From Biscogniauxia marginata (taxonomy: Eukaryota; Ascomycota; Sordariomycetes; Xylariales; Xylariaceae), in NCBI GenBank assembly GCA_022695795.1, contig MU404070.1, forward strand, positions 124,001 to 188,000: DNA of 64,000 bases, written 5' to 3'. Shown piece after piece: positions 43,329 to 56,639 of the stretch. The translations under genes were made by a program, and so were the position numbers. Positions within the stretch are counted from its first letter, which is position 1. Every line of letters starts with the position of its first letter. The notes beneath the pieces are model-generated. The model was given only the letters and a program-made list of their open reading frames with translations, searched no databases and was not told the origin of the DNA.

Positions 43329-44220
43329 AGATGGGAAAAGAAAAGGGGATTGGGGGATTGGGGGATGTGAACTTTATACGTTTTGACCTACCTTAGGTAC
43401 ATACTTATGGTTATTTAGGTTAAGGCGAAAAGGGGGGGAGGCGATTCTGGAGGAGGGGAGTGGGCGATTCGAGTTGCCCGAAAAAAAAAAACCCCACCGT
43501 TAAAACATGAAGCTAGCAAAGATGGTATATGACATGAGAGATGAGGCATGGAAGGGTTTTCCTCTTTTTTTTTTTTTTTTTTTTTTTCCCCTTATCGTTT
43601 TTTCTTGAACGAAACAGAGCAGAGTAAAGCAGGCAGGCAGGCAGGCAATTGTATCAAATTCTTTCTTTTCCTACACAGAAAGGTTTGGTTTCTGGTGGTT
43701 TGGGGAGGTAGGAAATGAATTCATGTTTTTTATATCCTATTGGAAACTCGGAAGAGGCAAATGGTGAAAATAAGAATAAAACCCCAACTTTATCTTTGGC
43801 TTTGATTGATGGATGATGGGTGATGGATGAAAAGGCCCAGAGTGGGGGAGGAGGGAACGTGCGTGTTTCGTGACGAAGGGGGGTTTTCGTTGTCAGGTAC
43901 CTTTCTTTTTCTATCTAGTCTGAAAGTCGCAGAGTTTAAGGGGGGCAGGGAAGGGATGGAAATCGTAGTTAGAATAGCCCTTACGTCTACTCACTTTTAG
44001 ATAGTAAGTAACAAAATAAAGACGAGTTGACTTACGACGTTTTGAGGTCCATATATATAGTCTCTTGATACTATAAATCTACCTCTACCTAGGTACCTCT
44101 TACTACTTATCTATACGTATACCTAATCACTCGTCTCGAGGTGCCTGATTTTGCCACCCTCTTTCCCTCACTTTTCTGAACTTACTGTTTATTTCTGGTG
44201 AGACTCGCGCTACCTAACTC
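43329..44220. other. convergent 3' spacer
   Basis: About 890 bases between the kinesin and JmjC genes. It holds a poly-T run at 43564-43587, GGCA tandem units near 43631-43646 and a CTACCTAGGTACC motif near 44087-44096. No gene. Confidence 0.55.
43564..43587. repeat. poly-T tract
   Basis: A run of over 20 T with no interruption, in a 3' flank. Confidence 0.8.
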
Positions 44221-45825
44221 TCATGTCTCCGCCCTATCTTCTTGGCTCGGATTTTTCTGTTGTGACAACCCAACGTTGCGGACGAATGAACACAAGGAGT
44301 ACAACGGCCCGCTGAATTCCATGTCATACCAGTAGTTCACGGCGACGCAGATGCCGTCCTCGGAGCAGGATTGCGAGACCTTGTGGTACCTTTTATATAT
44401 TAGAGTGACACATGTTAATTACAGTTCGCCCGGTCTATATATATATATATATATTGGGGTGGGGTGTTTGTGGGGTTTTAGACGCGAATGGTAGGTTTTG
44501 TGGGAGACATGGAGGAGAGCGAAGGTGGCTGGCTACCCAGAAACGAGTGGAATTTGAGCGGTAGTATAAGAAAGGGAGGATAGAAATAAGTTCTCACCAC
44601 ATAGCCGGCAGATATAGCATATCCCCTGGGTTCAGCGTAACTCGCACTGGCGCTGCGAGGTGCGAGTACGCTGTCGGGCGCTTATCCGGATCGTCCGGAT
44701 CCCAAGTCGCGAAGGGAACAGTGCTCTCATCCTCATCCTTGTGCAAGTCTAGCGGTTGCTGCCCCGTGCTGTCGTCGCTCTCTTCCTTGTCACCGCTATT
44801 ATTTCCCCGGTGAGGACGACGGATATAGGAGGCTGACGTCAGTTCCCGTTCGTTCACGCACGGTTGGAACAGCGCCGGTAGGAGGACGAAATGCTTCTGC
44901 CCCGCAATCTGGACGTAGATATTCTCATAGTTATCACGGTGCAAGGCCGTAACAGACCGCGAATTTCCGACCCATAGGTTTATGGCGTCGGGGTCTTTCT
45001 GTATTTTAGAAGGGGTGAAAGGGGTTAGTGAAATTGCAGTATTAATTGCTAATGGCTTGATTTTTGCTACACTACTTAGACCAGAAGCTTAGGACGTGGT
45101 TTACAGGGACGAGAATGAATCTGAAGCTCTCATACTGTATCAAAGTTTGCTCTGCTCGAGGGTTGTGATTCTGGGGCGGAGTTGTCTCATTCGCACAAGA
45201 GAGAGGGTAAGACTAAGATGGGAAGACTAGAAGAAACGGAAAGTGATGACACTCACCTGTAATGCTATACGCGCGAAAGCTATGCTTCGCTGGACTTGGG
45301 AGAAGAGTGATATATACTCATGTCGCAGGTTATCGTTTTCTAGTATGTCGAAGTTCCGTGAGTCGCTTGCTTAATGAGGATCTCGTCAAAGATGACGATG
45401 ACTGACGTACGGGTCTGCGCATATCGGACTTCGCCTTCCGCTCCCTTTTCATCCTTCTCCTGTTGTATAACATAATTAAGAAAGTCCTCAAACCCCTGGT
45501 CTTCTTCGTGCGGCTTCGCGAATAAGAGGCTCTCGCCTTCACCTCCGCTTTGGGCATCGTAGGGTGTGGGTGCGTCTGCATTGCCGAACGGCGTGACGGC
45601 CACGTTGACAGTGTGTCCGGCGAGCGCAGAGCGGAGATACGAGGCGCTCCACTGCTGTGTTGCGGTCCAATCCTGGGCACCGGCCCGAATCACGAAGGGG
45701 GTGTTCCGTGACACATAGCGCATAAACTCTAACGGGCTCGGCTCCTCATCCAACTCGTCGATGCTCGACGGGTTGAGCTCATTGTAGCTCTTGAGGAGCT
45801 CTGCTATAGGGTCCTCTGGTTCCAT
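44221..45825 (-). CDS. JmjC-domain hydroxylase, JMJD7-like (cupin_8)
   Basis: Four exons: 45825-45411, 45339-45257, 44998-44598 and 44389-44221, giving 355 residues. The start is MEPEDPIAELLKSYNELNP. Junctions restore NDNLRHEYISLFSQVQ and PAMWYHKVSQ. The JmjC iron ligands are H186 and D188 (TALHRDNYENIYVQ) and H302 (WYHKVSQS). Conserved surroundings are INLWVGNSRSVTALH, GQKHFVLLP, LNPGDMLYLPAMW and VAVNYWYDMEF. This is the pattern of JMJD7, a 2-oxoglutarate oxygenase that (S)-3-hydroxylates lysine in the TRAFAC GTPases DRG1 and DRG2 in humans. The fungal substrate is inferred. A charged insert (about 210-255, Gly/Asn/Glu/Asp-rich) makes it longer than the human enzyme (316). No signal or membrane segment. 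Confidence 0.93.
44440..44453. repeat. TA microsatellite
   Basis: A short run of TA units inside the last intron of the JmjC gene. Confidence 0.7.
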
Positions 45826-46534
45826 GCTTGTCTGGTGGAACCTCGCTGGAGCTGAGAGCTGAAGTCTAGCGCCGCCTTGTCTCAGCTGATGATAATATGT
45901 TGTGATAAGTCACATCCTAATACGCAAGTGGTCAGCGATACTAAGATCGCAATGTCTCTTCAACCCGCCTTTACGCATGGCCGGACCCACCAGATCCGGT
46001 AAACTGGTACACTGCCCAGGTCGGTACTGATGAACGCGTGATAACTTGCTCATATATGTAATGTCGAGTACATTATGACGGAGGTGCTGTATCATCAGCC
46101 CTACGGGAAGCGTGGAGGGTGATGACGGAAAGGGCATGTGGTCGGCTGAAAAGGGTTGAAACCAGGATTCGGGGATGATTGGGAAATTTGGGGACCCTGT
46201 CGAAATGCGGCCATTCCCAAAGGACGCACCAATCGAAGTCATCGCGTTAGGCCACAATACCCCAAAGTGAGCTGATCTCTGCTTCACAACCCCACGAGAC
46301 CGGGTAGAAGTCAGATTGATCAGATCAGGTAGGGATGCAGGTGGTCAGATTCGAAGACGGATTTAGTATCGACTCCTGAGAGAACAGGCGATTCCATTGC
46401 CAGTGCCGGGCGAGGTCGACGACATATATAAACCTCACGCGTAGCCCGTCGTCGAAGGATCATGCTCCGCGACCCCCTCCTCTCCTTTCCATCACCTCGA
46501 CCTCTCTCACTCACTCCGCAACGTCCCTAACACG
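45826..46534. other. divergent promoter region
   Basis: About 700 bases between the JmjC gene (-) and a candidate first exon (+). It contains a TATA box at 46425 and a CT-rich leader on the plus strand. Minus-strand frames here are not protein-like. Confidence 0.45.
46425..46432 (+). promoter_or_regulatory. TATA box
   Basis: TATATAAA, 103 bases before the ATG at 46535. A CT-rich leader (CTCTCCTTTCCATCACC) lies between, as in a strong fungal promoter. Confidence 0.55.
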
Positions 46535-46797
46535 ATGGCTTCGGGCGAACTTGGTGCTTTGACCAGCTGGTTCCCTCCACGGCAAGCGATATGAATTACT
46601 TATTGGAAACGCGCCACAGTCGTACATTACTAAGACATACATGGTTGCTCAGGGTCCGACTTGAACCGCTGCGCTCGTATCAACCCAGCGGCAGCTCGAC
46701 GAGCCAGCAGCAGGCACCAAAGCTGCATCTTCATTCTAGCACGATGGATCTCTTCTACGGTGGTTAGGACGATGGGCTAGACCTTCAGCGTGAAAAT
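46535..46797 (+). CDS. possible small two-exon gene of unknown function
   Basis: ATG at 46535 (CACGATGG) opens MASGELGALTSWFPPR. If a GC-AG intron is used (CACG|GCAAGC at 46582, a TTACTAAG branch near 46626 and GCTCAG ending at 46652), the frame continues to a TAG after a Gln/Ser-rich tail ending STMDLFYGG, about 53 residues. Without splicing it stops after 18 codons. The promoter and leader are convincing, but the body is short and unrecognised. It could be a small protein, a truncated gene or a non-coding transcript. Confidence 0.3.
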
Positions 46798-46895
46798 GCT
46801 ACGTGCTGTGTCGCCCCCTTCACCGCTGGTCGTGGGTTGTCCACCTTGCGAAATGCAGGCGGGTTAGATGAGGATTAGAGGTGTGTGTACCTTGA

Positions 46896-46945
46896 GTGTG
46901 TGTGTGTGTGTCAGTGTGTGGTGTGCGTATGTGTGTATGTGTGTG
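46896..46945. repeat. GT microsatellite (imperfect)
   Basis: GTGTGTGTGTGTGTGT followed by broken GTGT and GTAT units. Confidence 0.85.
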
Positions 46946-47240
46946 ACAGCGTCGGGGAAGAGACGGAAGCCGGCCCCCTTTTTGCTGTTACTGGAGGGTT
47001 CTGAATGGAAGACGCTAGAGGAGGGCTTGGAGGGGTTGTGGCCAAGCAGCCAAGGTGGGTATAGCGGGGCCACTGGCGCAATCTAGGCTCTCCCAAGTCG
47101 GTCTCAGAACAGAACCCCGCGAATAGACTGGCCGAGACACCCGTAGAGGGCCACTTTTTCCTCTCTGCATTCGAGAAAATTGGGCGGTTCAGCTGAAAAT
47201 TCTACAACACTACCACACCCGCTGCCAGAATACTACCACT

Positions 47241-47270
47241 ATTCACATCCACATCCACATCCACATCCAT
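47241..47270. repeat. ACATCC hexanucleotide tandem
   Basis: About four to five direct copies of a CACATC unit, then a diverged copy. Confidence 0.8.
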
Positions 47271-47944
47271 ATGCATACATCTCCATATTCTCTACGGCTT
47301 ATCTCGCATACTCATCTTCACCATCTCATACGACACTAGCCCGACGACTTATCTATTGCCTGCAAGTTCCTCTTTCTACCAGGTAGGTACGCCCGCAGCC
47401 AAGGCCTCGCATACCTACATACCTAACCATTTTGTTTTATTGCTTTCGTCTTCCCTTTCTCGTCCCTCGGGCCGGCGTGGATTGACAAGTTTGACGTTGT
47501 AGATTTGGGCTGTGTTTTCCGTGCTCCCCTGTAACCTCGACTAGCTGTGCTAAGGCCCGGACCCTCCCCTGCCCGAGCCGATCTGTTCAACGCATTTCTC
47601 TTCGCTTCTCCTGACAAACCTGCTACAGGCGATTTGGGCGAGGTATCCATTCGTCCGCTCACCGCGAAGCAGTAATGCCTTACTGAAATCTATACCTATA
47701 CTATACTCATACCTACACCTAATCCATGTCTGTGTTCGCATACCCGCCATTAGCTTATTCTGTCACGTCCTCTTCGACGTCTCTCGTCGTCCTCCACCAC
47801 GGCGAATGCGACTCCACAGTATGCGCCGCCTCTCATGTTCCTTCATGAAGGCTCACTGCCCTTGTCCTCTCCGCGCATTGAATCTATCTACGAACCGGTG
47901 GTCGCTGGCGCCCTTTGATCTACTTGATAATACATGCCCGAAGG

Positions 47945-50900
47945 ATGATTTGGTATCTCCTCTATCCCTTTAGAGGGTATGTCCACTGTCTCACATCTCG
48001 CGTCCCTGTCGTCTTGAATCCACGTGCGGCCCTTGTTGACTTGTTGCAAATCAAAGGACCACCGAAGCTCCTGTGTTAGGCCCAAACCACCCCATACGCT
48101 GTGCCTTCACGCGATACGGACGACACGCCGCTAGCCATGTTGTCACAACTCTCCTCGTATCCGTCGCCGTCGCCGCCACCCTCATATATCCGTTTCCCTT
48201 CCTCTACACCAATACCGACTTCACCAGCGGCGCATCTCATCTTCCCCACCATGTCTGGACCGATGCCCAGCCTCTGGCCGAGAAGAACGTCCCCGAGCCT
48301 GACGTGGTAATGCGGTCCATATGGGTCCACGGGAGTTATTTCCAGGCTCTCGACAAGGACGTCTTGCTTGGTGCTCTTGAGCTTCAGGATGAACTTCTCG
48401 GCCCGACCGTCAACTTCAACCCTCGCCAGCTTCCTGGTGGTCTTGGGTTCCCTGCTGTATCTGATATAGCGACGACCCATGGTCTCACGCCGCAGCAGCG
48501 CGATTCGTTCCATGTCGCTAACGGTCTCACTAATGAGTCTTGGTTCTTCCACTCCCCGCTCCAGTACTGGTCCTGCTGTTCTGATTTTATCGAACAAGAT
48601 GATGATATCGTCACGACCGTGAATGAGAGAAAGACCCAGCCTACTTCTGTCAACGTCACCTTGCGGCACTCGATTGTATTCAGCGGGAAACGCTTCGAGG
48701 ACCGTAGACTAGTGGCCGCCGACGCCCTAGTTATAACCCTTATCCATCATCGAGACTCTCCCGTCGGCCGGCTATGGCAGGAGAGGACCCGGGCGCTTGC
48801 TCACAAGATGGCCCACAAGTGGCAAGTCATTGCTCCTCAGGACGATATGACCGGCCAGCTGTACGAGTTCCAGTTCCGCCCCATGTCATCCCAGGATGCC
48901 GTGCTCATGGGAGCTGCATACTTCCTCGTCTTTGTCTACTTCATGTTTAGCCTGTCTAAACTGCGAGCTGTCAAGTCTAAGTTTGGTCTGATGGTCACCG
49001 TTGTGGCCCAGATCCTTCTTTCCATCTTGTCAAGTTTCACCGTGTGCGCGATATTTAAGATCGATCTATCGAGGATACCGCGCTTCGCCTACCCGGTCGT
49101 CATCCTCTCCATGAGTCTAGAAAATATTTTTCGACTCATCAACGCTGTTATCCTCACTCCCTCCGAAAATTGTACCAGCAACAGGATCGGTCATGCCTTC
49201 GGTGAAACGGCTCATATTGCTTTGACTAGCGTCACCCAAAATGTCCTCATTCTTTACGGTCTCACCAAGGTCGTGGCCCCCGGAGTGTCGGCCTTCTGCA
49301 CCTTCGCAGCAATTGCGTTAATATTCGATTTCTTTTATCTGTCGACCTTCTTCCTCTCCGTGCTCAGTGTCGACGTGCGGCGGACCGAGCTCAGCGACGC
49401 TCTGGCGAGAGCATCAATCCGAGCCCACCGATCAGCTTCGGATGCTCAGTCACGTCAGACATGGGTAGATGCCATGCTCCAAGGCAGGATTGCCATGTCG
49501 ACGCGGATTGCCGGCACCATCGTCATGGTGGGGTTTGTCCTGATCGCTCAGTGGCACTTTTTCGAAAATGAGAGTGTGGTGAGGACTCTCGGTCGCATCT
49601 TGGGCGTCAGTCCTAAGTACAAAGATCTCAGCCCTTCACGGGCTTCGTTGCTCGTCGACGTACACCAGGCCAGGAGTCCTACCTCCTGGCTTCGCCTGCA
49701 AGACCACGAGACTGCTCGCGAAGTCATCCACGTCATTAAACCAGACGCTCATAGCTATATTGCGAGAGTCCTTGACCCTTATATATTCGTTCTGAGGGGA
49801 GCCGACCGAATGCTTTCCGCTAATGAGCGTCTGCTCCTCCCCGCTGTATACGATTTTGCACGCCATCAGACAGCCTCTTTCGTGGTAACCGTGCTAATTG
49901 TTGCAGCTGCTGTTCGCCTACTAATGAACTACCTCCTATGGGATGAATTGGCAGAGACTGCACGAATCGACGGCCCAGCAGATGAACCACTTCTTTCAGT
50001 AAAGACTCTAAGCAACGGCCATCATTTAGATGTTGCTCTGCTCTCAGCTTCTTCTACTGGCTACCTGGTCTCTGTGGGCCTGGATCGAATCATCCGAGTC
50101 TGGAATATGAAGACCGGCAGCCACAGCTACGTCCTGGGTGAAGATAAGGATTCGCCTGATATTCCATTTCCCATATTAGCTATGTGTATCGAGGAGGAGA
50201 CTCATTGGCTAGCTCTTTTAACTCCGAATAACGTTCTATTATGGAACCTAAGCGAGCATCGTTGGGGCCCCCGTATGAGAGTTGAAACGTATCGCCATAA
50301 GCCCGAGGCTTTCTTTTTTGGCTGCGATGACTGTGCAGTGATACCTCCTGTGGTCCTTGTCCGACGAGACGGCATCTTGACGGAACTAAGGCCAGACAAG
50401 AGAGACTCAAGCAGCTACATGATCGCCGGTGAGAGTGTGATTTCCTCGGTGGACACACTCACAGAAAAATGTAAGTGGAACACGCGAGTTCCAATTCCAG
50501 ATTCTACTTGACTGACATACTCAAAGCATTCCCGGCGATGATGATGGCATCTACTCGAGAGGGTGAAGTGCGTGTCATCACCCAAGAGGGTCCGGACTGG
50601 GTTTCAAGTCCTCTTGACCTCACAATTCCGCCCTCGATGGAGAGAGAGTTTGTCTCAATCCAAGCTCTGCCGGAACTGGGGTTCTTTTTGGTAATCCGAT
50701 CCCAGACCGTGGATCTGGTAGATTCACAAACATTGAGGGCCATACACACCTTCAAGGTAGATCCGATTCAACCAAGGAGTATGAAATGTTTCCACTCAAG
50801 GCCGAGACGGATGCGATGCGGATCCGTCGCTCTATGGAGCTTCACTCTCGCATATCTTAATACCTACACACGGGATCTGGTGGTGCAGACCTATAGCCCG

Positions 50901-51488
50901 CAGCACGAGGGAGAGTCGCTCTGCTTCTGTGATCCGGCATCCCCTACAAGGAAAACGTGCTGTCCGTGGCGAAGAGCAAAGGAGACGAGACGAGTCATCA
51001 AAAGCCCCGGGGTTTGGGAAGCTTTACCAACCGGGATGATGGTGGGCATAAGAAGAAAACCTGGTGATAAATGCAGCACAAATGGCTACAACTTTTCGCA
51101 GCCCCACCAACCAGCCAACGGTCTCCGGCGTCGTCATCAAGGCTGTCTACCTACGAAACAGTGTACCCCACAAGACAATTGGGAGGTGTGGATGTTTTCG
51201 CACTTTGGCAAGCAAGACACATGGGAGACTGTTCCGTTATGTGCAGATATTGAGGACGACGGTCACCTCTTCGTCACAAGTCTTGGGCCCATGGTCAACT
51301 TCGGGCGCGCCAGCGTAGCCCTAGGACTCAGCAACGTAATCAAAGTCATAATGGTCGGCAATGAGCGTTTCGACAGTGGAGACGACTACTCTCAACCGGG
51401 AGATGGCATGCCGGTAGCGAGCAGTCGTCGGCGTAAGGGGCCTTCGGCTTTCCGGAGCAAGCCTTCCGTCCATTCAGGATGCTGCTAA
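47945..51488 (+). CDS. SCP1: SREBP cleavage-activating protein (SCAP) homolog
   Basis: Three exons: 47945-47976, 48057-50470 and 50527-51488, about 1135 residues. The 32-nt first exon encodes MIWYLLYPFRG and joins GTTEAPVLGPNHP, the conserved fungal SCAP start; without it the gene has no proper ATG. The order is: first membrane helix (about 39-60), luminal loop with the FTSGASHLPHHVWT signature, then a sterol-sensing domain of five helices (about 293-460; VFVYFMFSLSK, KSKFGLMVTVVAQILLSIL, SLENIFRLINAVILTP). A second luminal segment, the last helix (about 600-620) and a cytosolic C-terminal WD40 region (for example IIRVWNMKTG, W693) follow. SCAP senses sterols in the ER and escorts SREBP for activation; in fungi the pathway also reports oxygen. 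No SREBP gene lies in the window. Names vary by species (scp1, sclA). Confidence 0.93.
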
Positions 51489-52059
51489 TACATTCCTTAT
51501 TTTTCTTTCCGTTTTTATCTTTTACTTAATTGGCCAGCGAAAAGAGAGAGAAAAAAAGGGGGGGAGGGAATCCGGAACTATGAGATACGAACTCGCTATA
51601 CCAATTTTTTTTTTTTCTATTTCAACCCCGAGGCCAGGACTACTTGGTTCGGTTGTCGGTAGGATTGGTTTACTACTAAATTTATAAACGCATGCGTACA
51701 CCGGGGGAAGGGGGTTGGTAGGGCGGACAGGGCGGGCGGGGAATGAGAATTCGGCGCCTTCGGTTTTGGGTTATTCTTCCATATTGCTTGTTTTTTCTGT
51801 TCGTCTGCTCGACGATATATTAAAAAATATACACGGGGCAAGTTTTTATAACTGGGGGCGGTTTACAGGTGGGTTGGGGTTAGGGGGGATTAGGGTGGGT
51901 AGGGCTGGTATGAGAAAGGTATATCGCGTGAAGAAAGAAAGAAAAGAAGAGGGTTAAAAAAAAAGCCAATACACAAGAATCAGGATCTCTTCTCTTTCCA
52001 CGGAATAATTAAATGGTCTCTGGTTTCTTTCTACTTTGTTATTATTGGGTTCCGATGTT

Positions 52060-52076
52060 TGGGGGGGGGGGGGGGG
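52060..52076. repeat. poly-G tract
   Basis: A run of about 17 G in TTTGGGG...GGTTC context. Confidence 0.8.
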
Positions 52077-53322
52077 TTCATAAAAAAAGGAGGGGACAAG
52101 ATGATCTTTTTTGAGATTCAGGCATACATGTAAAGAAGTGGACAATGATACCTACCTGGTACTACCTAAATAAGAGGGAAACCAGGCTTACCTACTACAT
52201 GGCTAGGACGGATCGGCGATAATCTAGGAGTGTGTATGTAGGTAGCTAGCTAGTTTTGATTGTGGTTTTGGGAGGATGTTTTAATACACTAGCTACTACG
52301 GTTTATGTACTTGGGTACGGAGTTGTGATATTTTCAATGTTTCGAATTGCGGAGAGTATGATGGGAGGAGCTATATATGGTAAGTGAGTGAGTGAATGAG
52401 TGAGTGAGTGCGTTGGGTGAGTGCGTTGGGCGAATAGGCACGGGATATGTAGACTTGAGCTGTGAAGGTGTCTTTGCGCGGTATATATATAGTATACCTA
52501 CCTAAGTTCTTGCTGGTGCGGTAGGCTATGGGCTGTCGTGAGAGGGGAGTGAGTGTAAGACGGCACGTTATCACGATACGATGGGGTCTTGAGATTTTCA
52601 AAAAAAAAAAAAATTTAAAGTCGGGAGTTCTATTTTATTTCAAATCGGAGTTTGTTTCTCCTATCAAACTCTTAAGAAGCGGAGGACGGTACTGTTGCTA
52701 CATGAGATATGTATAGCTTAGGTGTATCAAGTATGGGTATAATTACCTAGATAAGTTAAGAGACTACCCACTTAAAGTAGCATTTTACATGTACTGCTGG
52801 TGACTCCCTCTCTCACTCCCTCTCCTATGAGTTTAGCTCTTTGAAGGCTGGAAACTAAACTGTATATATGCATGTACGTGGGTGCTTCTCGATAGGAACT
52901 AGAGGTGACGGTCGACTTAGCTCTTGTAAGGGATGCCACGTGACCAAGCTTGATGATATTGAAGGAAACTTTTTTGGCCTCAATCCCTCAAGCCCCTCCG
53001 CAGCCGCCGCAGCCGTATGTACTTTACTAGGTATGTATTCCCTCTGATCACTTAACAAGAGACAACCCAAGTTGATCAAACGCGGAGCGCGGCAATCGGC
53101 GGATTTATATTAAAAATATTTCTCCCCGTTAGGGAAAGAAAGCGACGGACATAACATTCTGACATTCTGATATTCTAATGTATTCTTTCTTTATAGCTTG
53201 TTACTTCGTATCTCCCGTTCGTGAGATGCTAATGATATTTGTACACACACTCTCGATCTAGTCCGGATATAATATGTATGAGGCATGTTAGTTAGTCGGT
53301 CTAGCCACACTAGGAGGTAGCT

Positions 53323-53346
<24 letters not shown>
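53323..53346. repeat. GA microsatellite
   Basis: About 12 AG units. Confidence 0.85.
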
Positions 53347-53354
<8 letters not shown>

Positions 53355-56213
53355 ATACGGCCTTTATGTTTTCACATCTCGAGTAAACTCGAGTCCAACG
53401 GCGATTCTACCAATGAACGGCATCGATCCATTAATGGTATTGTTCTTTCTTGATTACATACCTGCTCGGAATGGTATGGAGATACCTAACCGGAAATTAC
53501 ATGGAAACCCGTGGCGGGCCAGTGTGGCTGACTTCGGGTGTGGCTTGCCAACGCGTTTGTATTCCATTTGTTATGTCCATGTTTCGATTTCTTTCCGAGG
53601 GAACACATACCTTAGGTAGGTATGGGTGTTTTTCTTTTCTTTCTCTCGGTGTGATGTGTGGCTCTAGAGCCGTTACCGACTGCTGGTTTCCTCTCTTTAC
53701 GTATGTTCTACGGGATACTACATCGCCTGTAGTGGGCAAGGTACCTTTTACTTATTGTAATAATTGCGTTTCGTACTTGAAATCCTAGTCCTGACGCGGG
53801 GGGGAAGGGGGGGAAACGCGACTCTTTTTTTCTCCCCCCTACCCTCCCCTCCCCTCCGTTTTCTGCCTTTCTTTTCATTTTTTCCCTATTTCTCTTTGAT
53901 TTAATTCTTCTCTTCACCGCTAATTTCCACTCCCCCTCTTCCCGTTTGCCCGCCCGGGTCGATAGCTTGAGTAGCTAGGCTAGGTAGGTGGAGCCGGGAA
54001 GCATCCGAGAGCTTTTTATTTTATTTTCTTCTTCTCCCATCTGATCCGTTATGCGGTGTTATGTGTGCTGGTGTGCATGCGGGATGGGTGAAATACATGG
54101 GAAATGGTGGGTTGGCCGCATACGAGGAGGCCCCGATATAATGAGGGTAATAAACAGAGACCTCGTTGTCTTTTTATGGTGAAAAGCTGGCTGGTCTGAT
54201 GTCGCAACCTCCTACGCCAGGGTACGTGCGTATGCACTCATTTGGAGGGTCCATCTGCGTTATGTCAGATTGGAAAATGCGGTGGCTGGGGGAAAAGAAG
54301 AGGAAATCAATGCTCTCTTTTCCATTGGCCAATTGATCTCAGGTCGCGTCCCAAGCCGGGACCCCCTGTCGGCGTCCGTGGCAGGGCAAACCGTGGTGTT
54401 GAGATATTTGCGTCTCTCGATACATCTACATGTGCGTACCTACATATACGCATCGGTTGTATGCTGTTTGGGATTGACGAGATGTCGAAATGCTGCATCG
54501 GCGAATACACCACGCGTCCAACATGTCCCCCTCGCTGTGTGACGGCACGGCTGTGAAGTCGACTGCAAGTATCCAGATGGCTGACTGGGAGATTGCTCCA
54601 AGATATATTGATAGTCTTCTTGTATTGCATGCAACAAGTCTTTGCCTTGAGACGATGTGAGGGGGACGATCATGGCGAATGGCCCCCACGCGACTGTGGG
54701 ATTACACGGAACTGTCTTGATGTCTTAGACAGAAAAGGCGTGGTAGCAGCATAGTCAATCGTTATAGTCCCAACTTATCCATCTACATGCCGACATGACA
54801 CTGCAGTGGTTGTAGTACTGTAAGTAGGTGTTTAGGGAGATTAAAATAAAAGGGAATCTGATGGTGCTGGATTTAGACTCTTTGAGTCCTTGCCGTTGTT
54901 GAACGTTTACCTATAAGACGCGAAACTTAGCCAGGTCAGCCAGGTGTGGCCCTTAAGCAAGATGCCCCGCAATATCAAGTAAACTTATGTACGTATGCAG
55001 CATATATGCATGTAGTATGTGCGTGGTATGCATGTATCTTCATGTTAGTAAGTGTGTCTATATATCGATGAGTAGGTAGGTATGTGTGGTTGCTGATACA
55101 TGTATGGGAGAGGCTACTCATGACAAGCATAAAGAGCGAGAACCACAAGATTGTTGTTGGAGAAAAAGTACGAGATTCTACCAAGTTAAAGTGAAGTCAG
55201 ATCTCCCCTGAACCCTGTCGGAGGTCTTAGCCGACTTCAAGGGTCGGTCTTGCTCAAGATTTCGGACATCTTGGCCGTTTAGATGATCCTCCAGCCCCCG
55301 TCGCGCGTAGCGGCTGAGCCCGTGGGTAAGTAGTAAACATGTAGTGTACGGACGTAGGTAGGTTAGCTTTATTTGACTTTCCGCGTCATTGAGAGACTCG
55401 ACTGTCCCATGAGATTTGCTTGCTGTTTGTTCTTTTCAAGTTCCGACCAACTTGCACGTGGCTCATCTCATCTTGATACTTATTCTTACTTATATATGTA
55501 CAAAGTACTATATATATCTCAATATTCATAACTCGACAACTCACACGCAACTCAACTCTGCTACTACACAATGCTAGTATGAGCACAATAGTATAAAGTA
55601 AGTCACTCGACATTAACAAGATGCCCATACATTCTAGTATGTAGTACATCCTAGCATTCTCTTGAGTTACACAGGAGTCTCGGGTTCGGGCCTTGTCAGA
55701 ACAGGAGGACTTGGTGGACAACTCATCGTGCATCAGCTCCTCTGCACGATAAACGGCGTCTCATTCGCTCGTCGCCCACAACATCCCATCTACACCACAT
55801 CATACACCACATACACACATAGCACTACTACAAGTACTACGTCTCGCCGGGCTCCCCAGATCACATTTCACCTGTCATCTTTTTCGACTTCTTCTTTTCC
55901 TTCCATTCTTCCCTCTTCCCTCGTCGCTCCCCACAGCCACGTCTAGAAAGCGAGCGCTTAGAGATCACCCCCCTGAGATTTCGACGCGCGCATCTGCAGC
56001 TGCGCGTGCGTCGGGCTGCGTCTGTTCCAAAGACGGCCCACAGCCGGTTCATGCAGAGATTCCTCCTTGAGATATTATTGTTGTTATTGTTGCATCTTAT
56101 GTTTATTCCTACGCTTGTTCTCATGCGGCCCTAACGCGGCACTTATTGCATACACCTACATACATTCGATCGTACATCCTAACCACGAACGAGTCTCCTT
56201 CCATATCTACCTG

Positions 56214-56254
56214 CATACATACATACATACATACATACATACATACATACATAC
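56214..56254. repeat. ACAT tetranucleotide microsatellite
   Basis: About ten direct CATA units, then CCTACC variants. Confidence 0.9.
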
Positions 56255-56540
56255 CTACCTTCCCACCTACCACCTACACACATACCTTATCTGTGATCAT
56301 GGCGTTTCAATCTCTATTCTCCTCCGCATCTCGTCACCACTGAGCACTGAGCACCGAGCACGCCCGTTTCTGTCTGCTACTGGGAACCGTGGGGCGGCCT
56401 AACCGTCAGGATCTCTCGTTCGACACCCATCGTCGACTCCACATAGTTACGAACCCGAAGATCTGGCCAGTTAACCGCACACCGCCATTGGTTCAATATC
56501 CCGAGCCCTGCTTGGGCTCTCCCCTGTTTGGCGGAGATCC

Positions 56541-56549
56541 TATATATAC
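56541..56549 (+). promoter_or_regulatory. TATA box
   Basis: TATATATAC in GATCCTATATATACCAC, with a pyrimidine-rich tract after it. It is the best promoter candidate for the genes starting at 56798 or 57571. Confidence 0.45.
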
Positions 56550-56639
56550 CACTTTATCACATTTACTTACCATTCTATCAATTGGCGCCAGATTCGCGAC
56601 TGACGTCGAAATGCTTTTCGATCGACCGAGTCCCAGCAC

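Larger units (their letters stand above)
46798..47944. other. spacer and SCAP promoter
   Basis: About 1.1 kb. It holds a GT microsatellite and an ACATCC tandem, and the C/T-rich leader of SCAP. No gene is supported. Confidence 0.5.

Noticed and set aside
46640..46700. A GGTTCAAGTC-like box on the minus strand, suggestive of a tRNA T-arm
   Set aside because: Flanking bases do not form a T stem and no matching acceptor or anticodon arm was found.
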